NCBI RefSeq assembly: GCF_900109945.1
Contig: NZ_FOBX01000023.1
Coordinates: 1 to 64,000, forward strand
DNA: 64,000 nucleotides
DNA from: Bradyrhizobium sp. OK095
GTDB taxonomy: Bacteria; Pseudomonadota; Alphaproteobacteria; Rhizobiales; Xanthobacteraceae
Direction: 5' to 3'
Shown: positions 1 to 8,274 of the stretch, one piece after another
Position numbering within the stretch: the stretch's first letter is position 1
How the letters are laid out: every line of letters starts with the position of its first letter
Notes under the pieces: model-generated
Told to the model about the DNA's origin: nothing
Database searches by the model: none
What the model saw: the letters and a program-made list of their open reading frames with translations, nothing else
Position numbers and translations under genes: made by a program

Positions 1-1
1 C

Positions 2-85
2 ATCGGCCACCTCGTCAGAGGCGTTCTGCCCGGCGAATGCAGCAACTACTTTGTTAATGCCGGATACGCTTCCATCAAAAAATGA
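2..85 (+). CDS. 3' end of an unidentified gene (5' truncated by window edge)
   Basis: The second frame is open from the first bases to a TGA at 83-85 and encodes 27 residues (start IGHLVRGVLPG, end AGYASIKK). Its balanced hydrophobic/polar composition looks like a real protein C-terminus, whereas the other plus frames stop early. It would converge on the ABC binding-protein gene whose stop lies at 167. The family cannot be named from so short a tail. Confidence 0.4.
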   Translation: MGHLVRGVLPGECSNYFVNAGYASIKK

Positions 86-166
86 AACGCTCTAGCCGGC
101 GCCCGTCAGGCTGGCGGATCCGCTCTGCGGAAGGCGAGGCGAAACCGGCGCGATGTCAGGCCGGGC

Positions 167-1039
167 TCATTCGGCGTAGGACTGGGTGGACCACGCCGCC
201 CTTAGTTTCGGCGAGACGTGAGCACCGAACTGTCCGAACCATTTGTTGAACAGCGCCTCGGCCTCGCCCGATTTGAACATCTTCCCCATGGAGTGGTTGA
301 CGATCCAGAGGATCGTCGGGTTGAGCTTGGGCACCATGAAGCCCTGGGGCGCATAGCCAAATTCGTCGCCGACGATTTCAAGCGTGTCCGGCTTCTTCGA
401 CTGCCGTATCAGCCCGAAGAAGGCGCCATTGTCGCTGAAATAAGCGTCGGCGCGCCGGGTCTCGACGGTGATCAGCCCGGCCGCGTGGTCATCGACGTTC
501 ACGATGCGGATGTTCAGCTTCTTTTCGGCGACGAGGTTTTTGAGGTCGGGCTCGCTACTGCCGCCGGTTGCCACGGCGACGATCTTGCCGTTCAAATCGT
601 CATAGCTCTTGATGCCGGTGCTCTTGAGAACGAGCATCTGGCTCGACGAAACATAAGAGACCGACGAGAAGTCGACCTGCTTGTTGCGGCCGAAGGTGTT
701 GACTGTGCCTTCGCATTCGAGGTCGATCGTGCCATTGGCGACGAGCGCCTGACGGTTCTGGATCGTGACCGGGACGTATTTGATCTTGATCTCCGGCAGC
801 TTTAACTCGCTCTTGATGTCGTCGACGATGCGCGTGCAGAACTCGACCGAATAGCCGGTGGGATTCTTTTGGTCGTCGAGATAGCTGTAGGGAAACAAGG
901 CGTCCCGGACGCCCATGGTGATGGTCTGGGTGTCGCGCAACTTCTTTACAATGGAGTCCACTTCCTGCGCCTCGGCAGACGAAGCCGCGAGACTGATGGC
1001 CAGGAACGCACCTGCGGCGGCAGCAAAATTGAGTGTCAT
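167..1039 (-). CDS. Polar amino-acid ABC transporter substrate-binding protein (family 3)
   Basis: Periplasmic solute receptor of 290 aa that would deliver a polar amino acid or derivative to the permeases encoded upstream. The chosen ATG at 1039 follows a GAGAG Shine-Dalgarno and gives a signal peptide (TLNFAAAAGAFLAISLAASSAEAQ). The longer reading frame begins with a hydrophilic stretch that would spoil export. Family 3 features include ITMGVRDALFPYSYLD near the N-terminus, GYSVEFC, and a DLNGKIVAVATGGSSE segment in lobe 2. It is the last gene of a minus-strand operon permease-permease-ATPase-opine dehydrogenase-receptor. Specificity cannot be read from sequence. The enzyme next door suggests an opine-like N-carboxyalkyl amino acid rather than plain glutamate, which is inference. 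Confidence 0.88.
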   Translation of the reverse strand: MTLNFAAAAGAFLAISLAASSAEAQEVDSIVKKLRDTQTITMGVRDALFPYSYLDDQKNPTGYSVEFCTRIVDDIKSELKLPEIKIKYVPVTIQNRQALVANGTIDLECEGTVNTFGRNKQVDFSSVSYVSSSQMLVLKSTGIKSYDDLNGKIVAVATGGSSEPDLKNLVAEKKLNIRIVNVDDHAAGLITVETRRADAYFSDNGAFFGLIRQSKKPDTLEIVGDEFGYAPQGFMVPKLNPTILWIVNHSMGKMFKSGEAEALFNKWFGQFGAHVSPKLRAAWSTQSYAE

Positions 1040-1111
1040 GGGTCTCTCTCGGTTGTCGCGATCGCTCGCATGGTGATGCGCCCCCGCTGAGGGCAAGTGT
1101 CTAGTATGTGT

Positions 1112-2182
1112 CTAGTATCCTCCGCGTGCTCGCGCCTGGAGTTCCTCCCTCGTCATCTGCTCGAAGCCTAGCGCGGGCAAAAGGTCGTTATCTCCTGCGA
1201 AGTGGCGGCCGTAGGCCGCCGAAAGCATGGTCATCCCAGCCTCGTGCAACGTCGCTGGCCGCGCGACGAGCTGCCCGAGCAGCACCGTCGGCAGCAATCC
1301 GAAGGGCACGTCCTCGAGGACATAGCGGCTGTCCAGCGTCGCGGGGCCGAAGCCACCGCGCCCGCGGCTGTGTAGTTCGGCATTCATCTCGGCGATGCTG
1401 GCGACCGGAAGTTGATAGGAGTAGGCGTAGTGTTCGTGGATGGTCCGGACCGAAACGCCGAAGGCTTCGGCGATCGCCAGCCGTTCGGCGTCGAGCGCTT
1501 CCATCACACGCCCGACGGCGGGCGTGACGTTCTCCGCCTGCCCCCAGCGCTCGCCGCGCTCCATGCGCGTCAGGTTGAACAGGGCGATGGCGAGGTGGTT
1601 CTGCGGGTTGAGGTTGCTGAGCGCGATGGCGAGCAGCCCCTCGCGCTCGACGAAGCGGTCGCCAAACAGCGCGGCGCAGAGCGCGAGACCTTCGGCGCTG
1701 CCGCTTTGCGGTACCGTCGCGAGATCGATCTTCGAGCGCACCGAGTTAACGGCGACCTCGGTCGGCGAAGTCTTACGGCCGGTCGTCAGCGTCGTGCCCC
1801 AGGTGACGATAGGTGAACGGACTCCACGCGCCGCGAGCTGCCGCGAAAGATAGAGCGCGCCAAAGGAAGCGTGCGAGCTGATGATGATCGGCTGTCCATC
1901 CCGCAGGTGCAGCGCCGCGACATCGAGGGCCATCCTGTGGGCATAGCCCGGCATCGCGAGCATCACGACGTCAGCGTCGGCGATGGCTTCGGCGGCACCT
2001 TCGGCGATGCGCGGATGGAAGCTGGTCTCGATCGCCATCGTTGCCTGCAGCGGCTCTCCTGCCGCGAGGGCTTCCGTGCTCCGGCCGGAAGGCGACCACA
2101 GCATCGGGTCATGCCCGGCCGTCTTGAGATAGGCGGCGGCGCCGCAGGCGGCGGAGCCAGCTCCAAGAATACTTACGCGCAT
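1112..2182 (-). CDS. NAD(P)-dependent octopine/nopaline dehydrogenase family protein
   Basis: Oxidoreductase of 356 aa. The N-terminus is a Rossmann fold with the glycine signature GAGSAACG and a following LWSPSGRS turn, which suggests NADP preference. The C-terminal half matches the helical octopine-dehydrogenase domain: NPQNHLAIALFN carries the conserved histidine, and the ERLAIAEAFGV and EDVPFGLLP segments follow. Family members make or oxidise opines, i.e. secondary amines joining an amino acid and a 2-oxo acid. It sits between the ABC ATPase gene (ending at 2236) and the receptor gene (starting at 1039), so it is probably co-transcribed and acts in the cytoplasm on the imported compound. 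Its length is slightly below that of animal octopine dehydrogenases (about 400) and usual for bacterial ones. Substrate unknown. Confidence 0.8.
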   Translation of the reverse strand: MRVSILGAGSAACGAAAYLKTAGHDPMLWSPSGRSTEALAAGEPLQATMAIETSFHPRIAEGAAEAIADADVVMLAMPGYAHRMALDVAALHLRDGQPIIISSHASFGALYLSRQLAARGVRSPIVTWGTTLTTGRKTSPTEVAVNSVRSKIDLATVPQSGSAEGLALCAALFGDRFVEREGLLAIALSNLNPQNHLAIALFNLTRMERGERWGQAENVTPAVGRVMEALDAERLAIAEAFGVSVRTIHEHYAYSYQLPVASIAEMNAELHSRGRGGFGPATLDSRYVLEDVPFGLLPTVLLGQLVARPATLHEAGMTMLSAAYGRHFAGDNDLLPALGFEQMTREELQARARGGY

Positions 2183-2235
2183 CGTGCGAGCGCCTTTTCT
2201 GGGTCTGATTTGGGAAGGGCGATCATCTCAGCCGC

Positions 2236-2964
2236 TCAATGCGTCAGGACGTTGGCGAGGAACTGTCTGGCCCGCTCCGAGGCGGGGGCGGTGAAGAACT
2301 GGGCCTTGGGCGTGTCCTCCACGATCTGGCCGCGGTCCATGAACAGCACGCGATCGGCGACGCGCTGGGCAAAACCCATCTCATGGGTCACGACCATCAT
2401 GGTCATGCCTTCGAGCGCCAGCTCCTGCATCACTTCCAGCACCTCGTTGATCATTTCGGGGTCGAGCGCCGAGGTCGGCTCGTCGAACAGCATGGCCTGC
2501 GGATCCATGGCCAGCGCGCGGGCGATCGAGACGCGCTGCTGCTGTCCGCCTGAAAGCTGGCTGGGTCGGCTGTCCCGCTTGTCGCCGAGCCCTACTCGCG
2601 CCAGAATTTTCTCCGAGCGCGCATCCGCCTCCGCGCGCGAGCGCTTCAGCACATGGATTTGGGCCAGGCTGACGTTCTGCAACGCCGTCATGTGTGGATA
2701 GAGTTCGAAGCTCTGGAAGACCATGCCAATGCGAGAGCGCAGGGCCGGCAGGTCGGTCTTGGGCGAGGCGACGGAGACACCGTCCACGGTGATCGTGCCG
2801 CGATCGAACGGCACGAGCCCGTTGATGCATTTGATTAGCGTGCTCTTGCCGGAGCCGGACGGCCCGCAAACCACCACGACCTCGCCGAGGCTGACGGTCG
2901 CGGAGCAGGCGCGCAGGATGAGCTGGTTGCCGTAGGATTTGTGCACGTCTTCGATGACGATCAT
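2236..2964 (-). CDS. Amino-acid ABC transporter ATP-binding protein
   Basis: Cytoplasmic ATPase of 242 aa, the usual length for the GlnQ/GltL type. Visible motifs are Walker A GPSGSGKST, Q-loop MVFQSFELYPHMT, signature LSGGQQQR, Walker B AMLFDEPTSALDPE and switch histidine VVTHEMGFA. The ATG at 2964 overlaps the stop of the upstream permease (2961-2963) by four bases, indicating translational coupling. A longer in-frame start would place 17 residues antisense-like inside the permease and was rejected. It should energise the two permeases encoded immediately upstream. Confidence 0.95.
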   Translation of the reverse strand: MIVIEDVHKSYGNQLILRACSATVSLGEVVVVCGPSGSGKSTLIKCINGLVPFDRGTITVDGVSVASPKTDLPALRSRIGMVFQSFELYPHMTALQNVSLAQIHVLKRSRAEADARSEKILARVGLGDKRDSRPSQLSGGQQQRVSIARALAMDPQAMLFDEPTSALDPEMINEVLEVMQELALEGMTMMVVTHEMGFAQRVADRVLFMDRGQIVEDTPKAQFFTAPASERARQFLANVLTH

Positions 2965-3617
2965 GACGGAAGGCCCTTCCTGTAGAACTCGGCGGCCTTC
3001 GTCGTGCCAAGGCAAATCACCAGATAAACCACCGCGACCAGCGCATACATCTCCGTGGCGCGCCCGTCGCGGGATGCGACGACGCTGGCCGCGGTCAGGA
3101 AATCATGCAGCGAGACGACATAGACCAGCGACGTGTCCTGGAAGACGATGACGATCTGGTTCAGGATCAGCGGCATCATCGCCCGCAGCGCTTGCGGCAG
3201 GATGATGAGGCGCAGCACCTGGACGCGCCGCAGCCCGGTCGCCAACCCCGCATCACTCTGTCCATTGCGAACGTTTGAGATGCCGGCGCGGACGATCTCG
3301 CAGTAGAACGCCGCCTCGAACAGCACGAAGGCCAGCAGTGCCGAGGTGAGTGACCCGACCGGCCTGCCGATGACGAGTGGCACGAGGAAGTAGAACCAGA
3401 ACAGCACGAGCACCAGCGGCAGCGTGCGCATCACAGTGACGTAGGTCGAGGCGGAGACGGAGAGCAGCCGGTGCGAGGACAGCCGCATCAGCGCAAGCCC
3501 GAAGCCCAGGATCAGCCCCCCGACGGTCGCGACCAGGACGAGCAGCGCGCTGAGCGCCATGCCTTCCGCCAGAAACGCCGAGGAGCGGGCGATGATGCCC
3601 CAGTCGAAATCGCTCAT
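2961..3617 (-). CDS. Amino-acid ABC transporter permease (second subunit)
   Basis: Inner-membrane permease of 218 aa of the HisM/GltK type with about five membrane segments. The EAA-loop region that contacts the ATPase reads EIVRAGISNVRNGQSDAGLATGLRRVQ followed by ILPQALR; the full motif lies around residues 116-160. The ATG at 3617 overlaps the previous permease stop by four bases (ATGA), as in most members of this operon type. It forms a heterodimeric channel with the 3614-4333 product. Confidence 0.92.
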   Translation of the reverse strand: MSDFDWGIIARSSAFLAEGMALSALLVLVATVGGLILGFGLALMRLSSHRLLSVSASTYVTVMRTLPLVLVLFWFYFLVPLVIGRPVGSLTSALLAFVLFEAAFYCEIVRAGISNVRNGQSDAGLATGLRRVQVLRLIILPQALRAMMPLILNQIVIVFQDTSLVYVVSLHDFLTAASVVASRDGRATEMYALVAVVYLVICLGTTKAAEFYRKGLPS

Positions 3618-4333
3618 GCCGGCGTCTTTCGCAGGGCTGCGCCGCCGATCCTGATGTCGATGAAGCGCATCAGTCCAGTCACGCACAGGCCGATGACGAG
3701 GTAGCCGATCGTCGCGAAGGTGAAGGCCTCGAAACCCTGGAAGGTGTAGTTCTCGACATGGCGGCTCTGCGCGGTGAGTTCGAGGACGCCAATCGTGAGG
3801 CTGAGAGAGGAGAGCTTGACGGTGATCAGGAATTCCGAGGTCAGCGGCCCGACGATAGCGCGCAGGCCCAGCGGCAGCACGATCAGCCGGTAGGCCTGCG
3901 CCGGGCGCAGCCCCGTCGCCAGCGCTGCCGGCATCAGCGGGGCGCCCACCGCCTCGATTCCGGCGCGGACCTGCTCGGCGACGCGCGAACCTGCAAAGAG
4001 GCCGATCGCCACGACTGCAGTGACGACCTCCGGATAGGGCAGATCCCGCTTGAGCCAGAGCCCGAATGAATCGGGGACGACTTCAGGTAGCACGAAATAC
4101 CAGAGAAAGAGCTGCACGAGTGGCGGAACGTTGCGGAAGACGTCGATATAGATTCCGGCCAGCAGCCGGGCACTTCGCGAAGGGGCGCTCCGGGCGGCTC
4201 CGGCCAGGAGGCCGATCGTGAGCGCGACGGCCCAGCTGGCAAGGCTGATAATCACGGTCCACAGCAGGCCGCTCCACAGCCAACCCATATAGGTATCTTT
4301 GAAGAGGATCGACCAGTCCCAACGGTAATTCAT
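3614..4333 (-). CDS. Amino-acid ABC transporter permease (first subunit)
   Basis: Inner-membrane permease of 239 aa of the HisQ/GltJ type. The start at 4333 follows a GCGAG element. The frame is open further upstream, but the extra 51 residues are proline- and arginine-rich and unlike the family. Hydrophobic segments begin at WLWSGLLWTVIISLASWAV. The EAA loop (AEQVRAGIEAVGAPLM, then ATGLRPAQAYRLIVLPLGLR) is intact. It is the first gene of the operon. The 208 bp up to the next gene at 4542 must contain the promoter, but no convincing -35/-10 was seen. Confidence 0.92.
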   Translation of the reverse strand: MNYRWDWSILFKDTYMGWLWSGLLWTVIISLASWAVALTIGLLAGAARSAPSRSARLLAGIYIDVFRNVPPLVQLFLWYFVLPEVVPDSFGLWLKRDLPYPEVVTAVVAIGLFAGSRVAEQVRAGIEAVGAPLMPAALATGLRPAQAYRLIVLPLGLRAIVGPLTSEFLITVKLSSLSLTIGVLELTAQSRHVENYTFQGFEAFTFATIGYLVIGLCVTGLMRFIDIRIGGAALRKTPA

Positions 4334-4541
4334 CTCGCGGGAGCCCTGTCGGGCAATATCTCCGCGCTGCAGCGCGGGTCTCGGTCGTCCATTGGCGCCC
4401 CTTGAATTCCACTCCCGGAATGATTCCGCCATCGATTGAATATTGTCAAACGTGCCGGTTACAGGCGGCGGGCCAATTGGCACCATTCTGGAAGGAGGCG
4501 CCTACGATCGGGAAGCCCAAGAACGTTCAGCGTGCGCACCG

Positions 4542-7184
4542 TCAGCGTCGCGCGTTCCAGCCGGCCGCAGTCTGCCGCTCCGCTCCGTTTCGCCTGGGCA
4601 CGACTTCGACCGCCGAAGCCAAAAGGCTCGGCCGGAGCAGGACGGCGAACTCTTCGAGTGGTAGCGCCGGAGAAAAAATATAACCTTGCGCCATGGTCGC
4701 GCCGTTTTCGGCCGCGAACCGAAGGTCTTCGGCCGTTTCGACGCCTTCTACGACCGTTTCGAACCCCAATTCGTCCGCAAGTCCGAGCGCCAGGCGAAGG
4801 ATCGTCTGCTTTTCGCGGTCTTCCGCGACACCCGCCACGAGCGTGCGATCGAGCTTCACGGCGTCGAAGGGGAGCCTCGCCAACGTCGAAAGATTCGAAT
4901 AGCCGGCTCCGAAATCGTCCATTGCGAAGCGTATGCCCAATTGCCTGAGCAGGCTTATTCTCTCGCGCACGACATCAGGATTGCGCATCGCGACCGACTC
5001 CGTGACCTCGATCTCGAGGTGTCGCGGCGGGAAGTCGGCCTCGCGAACGGACGTGACGATATCCTTGATGAATAGCGGGTCCTCGATGTCCGACGCCGCG
5101 ACATTGACGGCGAGCACGAGGTTCGAGCCGGCCCGGATCAAGCCCCCGATTTCGGCGAGCGCGCGCCTGAGCACGAAGCGGTCGAGCTCCATGATGAGGC
5201 CGATCTCTTCCGCGATCTTGATGAAGCGCTGAGGAGAAATGTTGCCCTCCTTCGGGTGATGCCAGCGCGCCAGCGCCTCCACCCCCAGGATGCGGCCATC
5301 CGCGCAGGACACCTTGGGCTGGTAGTGGACGACGAGCTCTTCATTGCGGATCGCCAAGGCGAGATCGGTTTCGAGCGCATGGCGGGAACGCGCGACCTCT
5401 GCGAGATCCGGAGTGAAGAACGCGTAGGTATTGCGTCCCGAGCTCTTCGCGACGTACATCGCAAGGTCGGCGCGGATCAGGAGATCGTCATAGATTGTGC
5501 CGTGGGTCGGATAGATCGCAATGCCGATGCTGACGCCGATGGTCGCATGGTTGTTCTGGAGCTTGAAGGAAACCTGCAGCGTCTCGATCATCTCGCGGGC
5601 CCCGAGGCTCGCTGCCTCGACCGTCTTCACCCCAGCGATGATGGCGACGAACTCGTCGCCCCCGACCCGGGCGAGCAGACATTTGCCGGGAGCGCCCTTG
5701 GACGTCAGAAAATTGCTCAAGCGCTCGGCCACCAACCTGAGCAGTTCGTCGCCAGCCTTGTGCCCGAAAGTGTCGTTGATGGATTTGAAGCCATCGAGGT
5801 CGAGGAAGAACAACGCTCCGCCCTCTTGCGCGTCGATGAGCGCCGGCGCATCGACGCGCATCTTCTCCCGATTGGGAAGGCAGCTCACCGTGTCGTAGAA
5901 AGCGAGCTGACGAATTCGTCGCGTGCTGGCCCGCAAATGCGTCAGCATTCGCTCGAACGCGAGGCCGAGGCCGAGAACCTCGCCGATGCCTGTTGCGCGG
6001 AACGGCACGTCGAGATTGCCACCAGCGATTTCCTGGGCGGTCTTGGCGAGCGCCGAAAGTCCTTTGGTGAGGTGCCTCACGGCGGCCAATAGTGCGACGA
6101 CCAAGGCACCGAGCGCCAGCGCCGCAGATGCCAGGAACTGCCACATCAGCGAACGTGTATGGGCTGCGCCAATCTGGAACATCTGATCGCGTGTCGTCGT
6201 CACGAGCGATGCGCTCGCGAACGTACACACCTTGAGCGTCGCCTCGTAATCGACACAGCGCGCGACGTAGTTGCCGTCATCCGAGTGCTGCAGCCCGGTC
6301 AAACGCGTCCTGGCACCGCTGAATCTCGCCCCTTCAGGCCCCGCGGAAGACACGATCTCGTTGTCACCCGCAATGATGACCACGCCGGCATTGGCCAGCG
6401 ACGTGAAGTTCTCGAGAGTCCGCTCCGTGCGCCCGAGTGGTCGGATGGCGGCAAGCGCGCCGATGAGGTCGCCGAAGTCGTCGAACACGGGCTCGATCGC
6501 GGTGTGGGCTATGGTGTGGCGCTGCGGCAGGCCGAGCGCTGACAATTCGCCCAATTTGAGCTCATAGGTGCCTTCCTCACCCTGCGGGTGCGAGCGGCTA
6601 TTATTCTTGAGGATCGCGCCGAGATTGACAGAGAGGGCGGGACCCTCGAGCGCCCGGTTCAGCGCGAGGAGGTCGAGGGGCGTGTTGGCGCCGATCACAC
6701 GACCGGTTTCGTCGAAGGCGATCAGCCTTTCGAAGCCGGAGGTCGAAGCAACGATGCTGAGCAGTTCGCGGATAGTCACATCGTTGTTCGAGGCGACCGC
6801 CTTGGCCACGTCGGCGCGCTGGGAGATCTGACGCAGGCGAGAGGCGGTTTCCGCGCCCAGGACCTCGATTCGCGCTCGCGCCAGCTGCGCCTCGCCGTCG
6901 AGGCGATGAGCGAGTTGGTCTTCCGAGAGATCACCCAGTGCTGCAGCCTGGTGCCTCAGTTGCTGCTGCAGGCGTAGCGCCGTCAAGCCACCGATAAGGC
7001 CGAGCCCGAGGACGCCGGTCGCGAGCACGACGGCAACAAGGCGCATGGCGATAGACGAGGGCAAACCCGGAACCCCGGACGGAACGGCCCAACGACGCCA
7101 GCGGGGTGGCGCCCTCGATGCCTTTGCAATATCCGCGTCAGTCGCCACCACCGCCAGCACCCTGAACTTGCGGGGGCCGGTCAA
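4542..7184 (-). CDS. Membrane-bound GGDEF-EAL c-di-GMP turnover protein with HAMP and periplasmic sensor
   Basis: Predicted bifunctional cyclic-di-GMP enzyme of 880 aa. The first ~46 residues are cytoplasmic, TM1 spans about 47-70, a periplasmic sensor spans 73-345, and TM2 covers about 346-368. HAMP follows to ~425, then GGDEF (motif GGDEF at 508-512, intact) and EAL (motif at 636-638). EAL-domain catalytic residues appear present: EALARW, VNVAA, EVTES, DDFGAGYS, VKLD, VEGVET, AQGY. The cyclase lacks an RxxD inhibitory site upstream of GGDEF, so product inhibition through that site is not expected. The start used is a TTG; an ATG at 7046 just before TM1 is a serious alternative. It is divergent from a PstS-like receptor (start 7424), which could be its ligand-sensing partner. 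Confidence 0.9.
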   Translation of the reverse strand: MTGPRKFRVLAVVATDADIAKASRAPPRWRRWAVPSGVPGLPSSIAMRLVAVVLATGVLGLGLIGGLTALRLQQQLRHQAAALGDLSEDQLAHRLDGEAQLARARIEVLGAETASRLRQISQRADVAKAVASNNDVTIRELLSIVASTSGFERLIAFDETGRVIGANTPLDLLALNRALEGPALSVNLGAILKNNSRSHPQGEEGTYELKLGELSALGLPQRHTIAHTAIEPVFDDFGDLIGALAAIRPLGRTERTLENFTSLANAGVVIIAGDNEIVSSAGPEGARFSGARTRLTGLQHSDDGNYVARCVDYEATLKVCTFASASLVTTTRDQMFQIGAAHTRSLMWQFLASAALALGALVVALLAAVRHLTKGLSALAKTAQEIAGGNLDVPFRATGIGEVLGLGLAFERMLTHLRASTRRIRQLAFYDTVSCLPNREKMRVDAPALIDAQEGGALFFLDLDGFKSINDTFGHKAGDELLRLVAERLSNFLTSKGAPGKCLLARVGGDEFVAIIAGVKTVEAASLGAREMIETLQVSFKLQNNHATIGVSIGIAIYPTHGTIYDDLLIRADLAMYVAKSSGRNTYAFFTPDLAEVARSRHALETDLALAIRNEELVVHYQPKVSCADGRILGVEALARWHHPKEGNISPQRFIKIAEEIGLIMELDRFVLRRALAEIGGLIRAGSNLVLAVNVAASDIEDPLFIKDIVTSVREADFPPRHLEIEVTESVAMRNPDVVRERISLLRQLGIRFAMDDFGAGYSNLSTLARLPFDAVKLDRTLVAGVAEDREKQTILRLALGLADELGFETVVEGVETAEDLRFAAENGATMAQGYIFSPALPLEEFAVLLRPSLLASAVEVVPRRNGAERQTAAGWNARR

Positions 7185-7423
7185 TGTCGCTTACTGAGGC
7201 CCCCAACTAAGCGTTTTCGGGCCGACCCTAGACGCGTGAACCATTCAAAATCGTCTATTTCTCGTCTATTTGTGGCTGGTTAATTAGCAACCGGTTTTTC
7301 GAAACCATCGAATTTTATGCATTCTGTCCGTAACAGATAATTTCAGAAGGCACGGCATTGCGACAACAGATGGTTTAGGTTTCTTTGCCAGATTGCGCAC
7401 CTCGTGGTTCGAAGGGATTTGCA
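7185..7423. promoter_or_regulatory. Divergent promoter region between GGDEF-EAL and PstS-like genes
   Basis: AT-richer than its surroundings. It holds a tandem repeat of TCGTCTATTT (7251-7260 and 7262-7271, 11-bp period) and a small perfect hairpin GGTTT-TTCG-AAACC at 7293-7306. The direct repeat on one helix face could be an activator site for either divergent gene. No canonical Pho box was recognised. Function is inferred from position only. Confidence 0.35.
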
Positions 7424-8227
7424 ATGGCATTTGCGAGGATCACGGCGGCAATTTTGGGCCTCTGCCTTGTGGGGGTGAATGCCGCTAGCGCCGAAACACG
7501 CAAACTCGACATCGTCGGGACCGGAGACGGCATCGATGTCCTGCGCGTCATCGCCGCGAGCTTCATGCAGCAGGAAGGATCGGCACGGGTCGAGGTCCCG
7601 CCGAGCATCGGTTCTGGCGGCGGCATCGCGGCCGTGGGGTCCGGCAAGGCGACCTTGGGGCGCGTCGCACGCCGCCTGACCGACGCTGAAGCGGCTTCCG
7701 GCATCGTCTACAAGGCGATCGCCCGCCTGCCCTCGGCTTTCATCGTCCATCCCGGCTGTGGAGTGAGTGCCGTCACAAGCGATCAGCTCGTTGGGATCTA
7801 TTCGGGCCGCATCGCAAATTGGAAGGAGCTGGGCGGCGCCGATATACGCATCCGCGTCGTGCGGCGCGAGGACCAGGACAGCACTCTCACCGGGCTACGG
7901 GCCAGCATGCCCGGCTGGCGGGATCTCGAGATCACCGAGAAATCGAAGACGGCAACGACCACACAGGAAGCGATCGAGACGGTTCGCGATGTTCAAGGAG
8001 CGATCGGCTTCGGTCCCTTCTCGCGGCCGTTGGAACAGGGGCTCACGGTACTTCGCGTGGACGGCCACTACCCGACCGACGCGGATTATCCCTCGAGCGT
8101 GGTGCTGGCGCTGATCCATTTGAATACGTTGCAGGATCCGGACGCCTTGGCCTTTCTACGCTTCACCGATACGCAGAAGGCGGCCGACGTCGTCACCGGC
8201 CTCGGCAGTTTGCCCGTCAAGCCGTGA
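7424..8227 (+). CDS. PstS-like phosphate-type substrate-binding protein
   Basis: Periplasmic binding protein of 267 aa, at the short end of the PstS/PBP-like group. The ATG at 7424 follows a GAAGGG ribosome site and gives a signal peptide (AFARITAAILGLCLVGVNAASA). Typical segments are IGSGGGIAAVGSGKATLGRVAR, the YSGRIANWKELGG motif and VRREDQDSTLTGLR. No pstCAB genes are adjacent, so it may be an orphan receptor. Its divergent neighbour is a c-di-GMP enzyme with a periplasmic domain, so ligand-to-signalling coupling is possible but unproven. Confidence 0.8.
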   Translation: MAFARITAAILGLCLVGVNAASAETRKLDIVGTGDGIDVLRVIAASFMQQEGSARVEVPPSIGSGGGIAAVGSGKATLGRVARRLTDAEAASGIVYKAIARLPSAFIVHPGCGVSAVTSDQLVGIYSGRIANWKELGGADIRIRVVRREDQDSTLTGLRASMPGWRDLEITEKSKTATTTQEAIETVRDVQGAIGFGPFSRPLEQGLTVLRVDGHYPTDADYPSSVVLALIHLNTLQDPDALAFLRFTDTQKAADVVTGLGSLPVKP

Positions 8228-8274
8228 GCCGCCGGGGCTCGCTGGCCGCCGGCGCTGCCGAGCTCGGCATCGGC

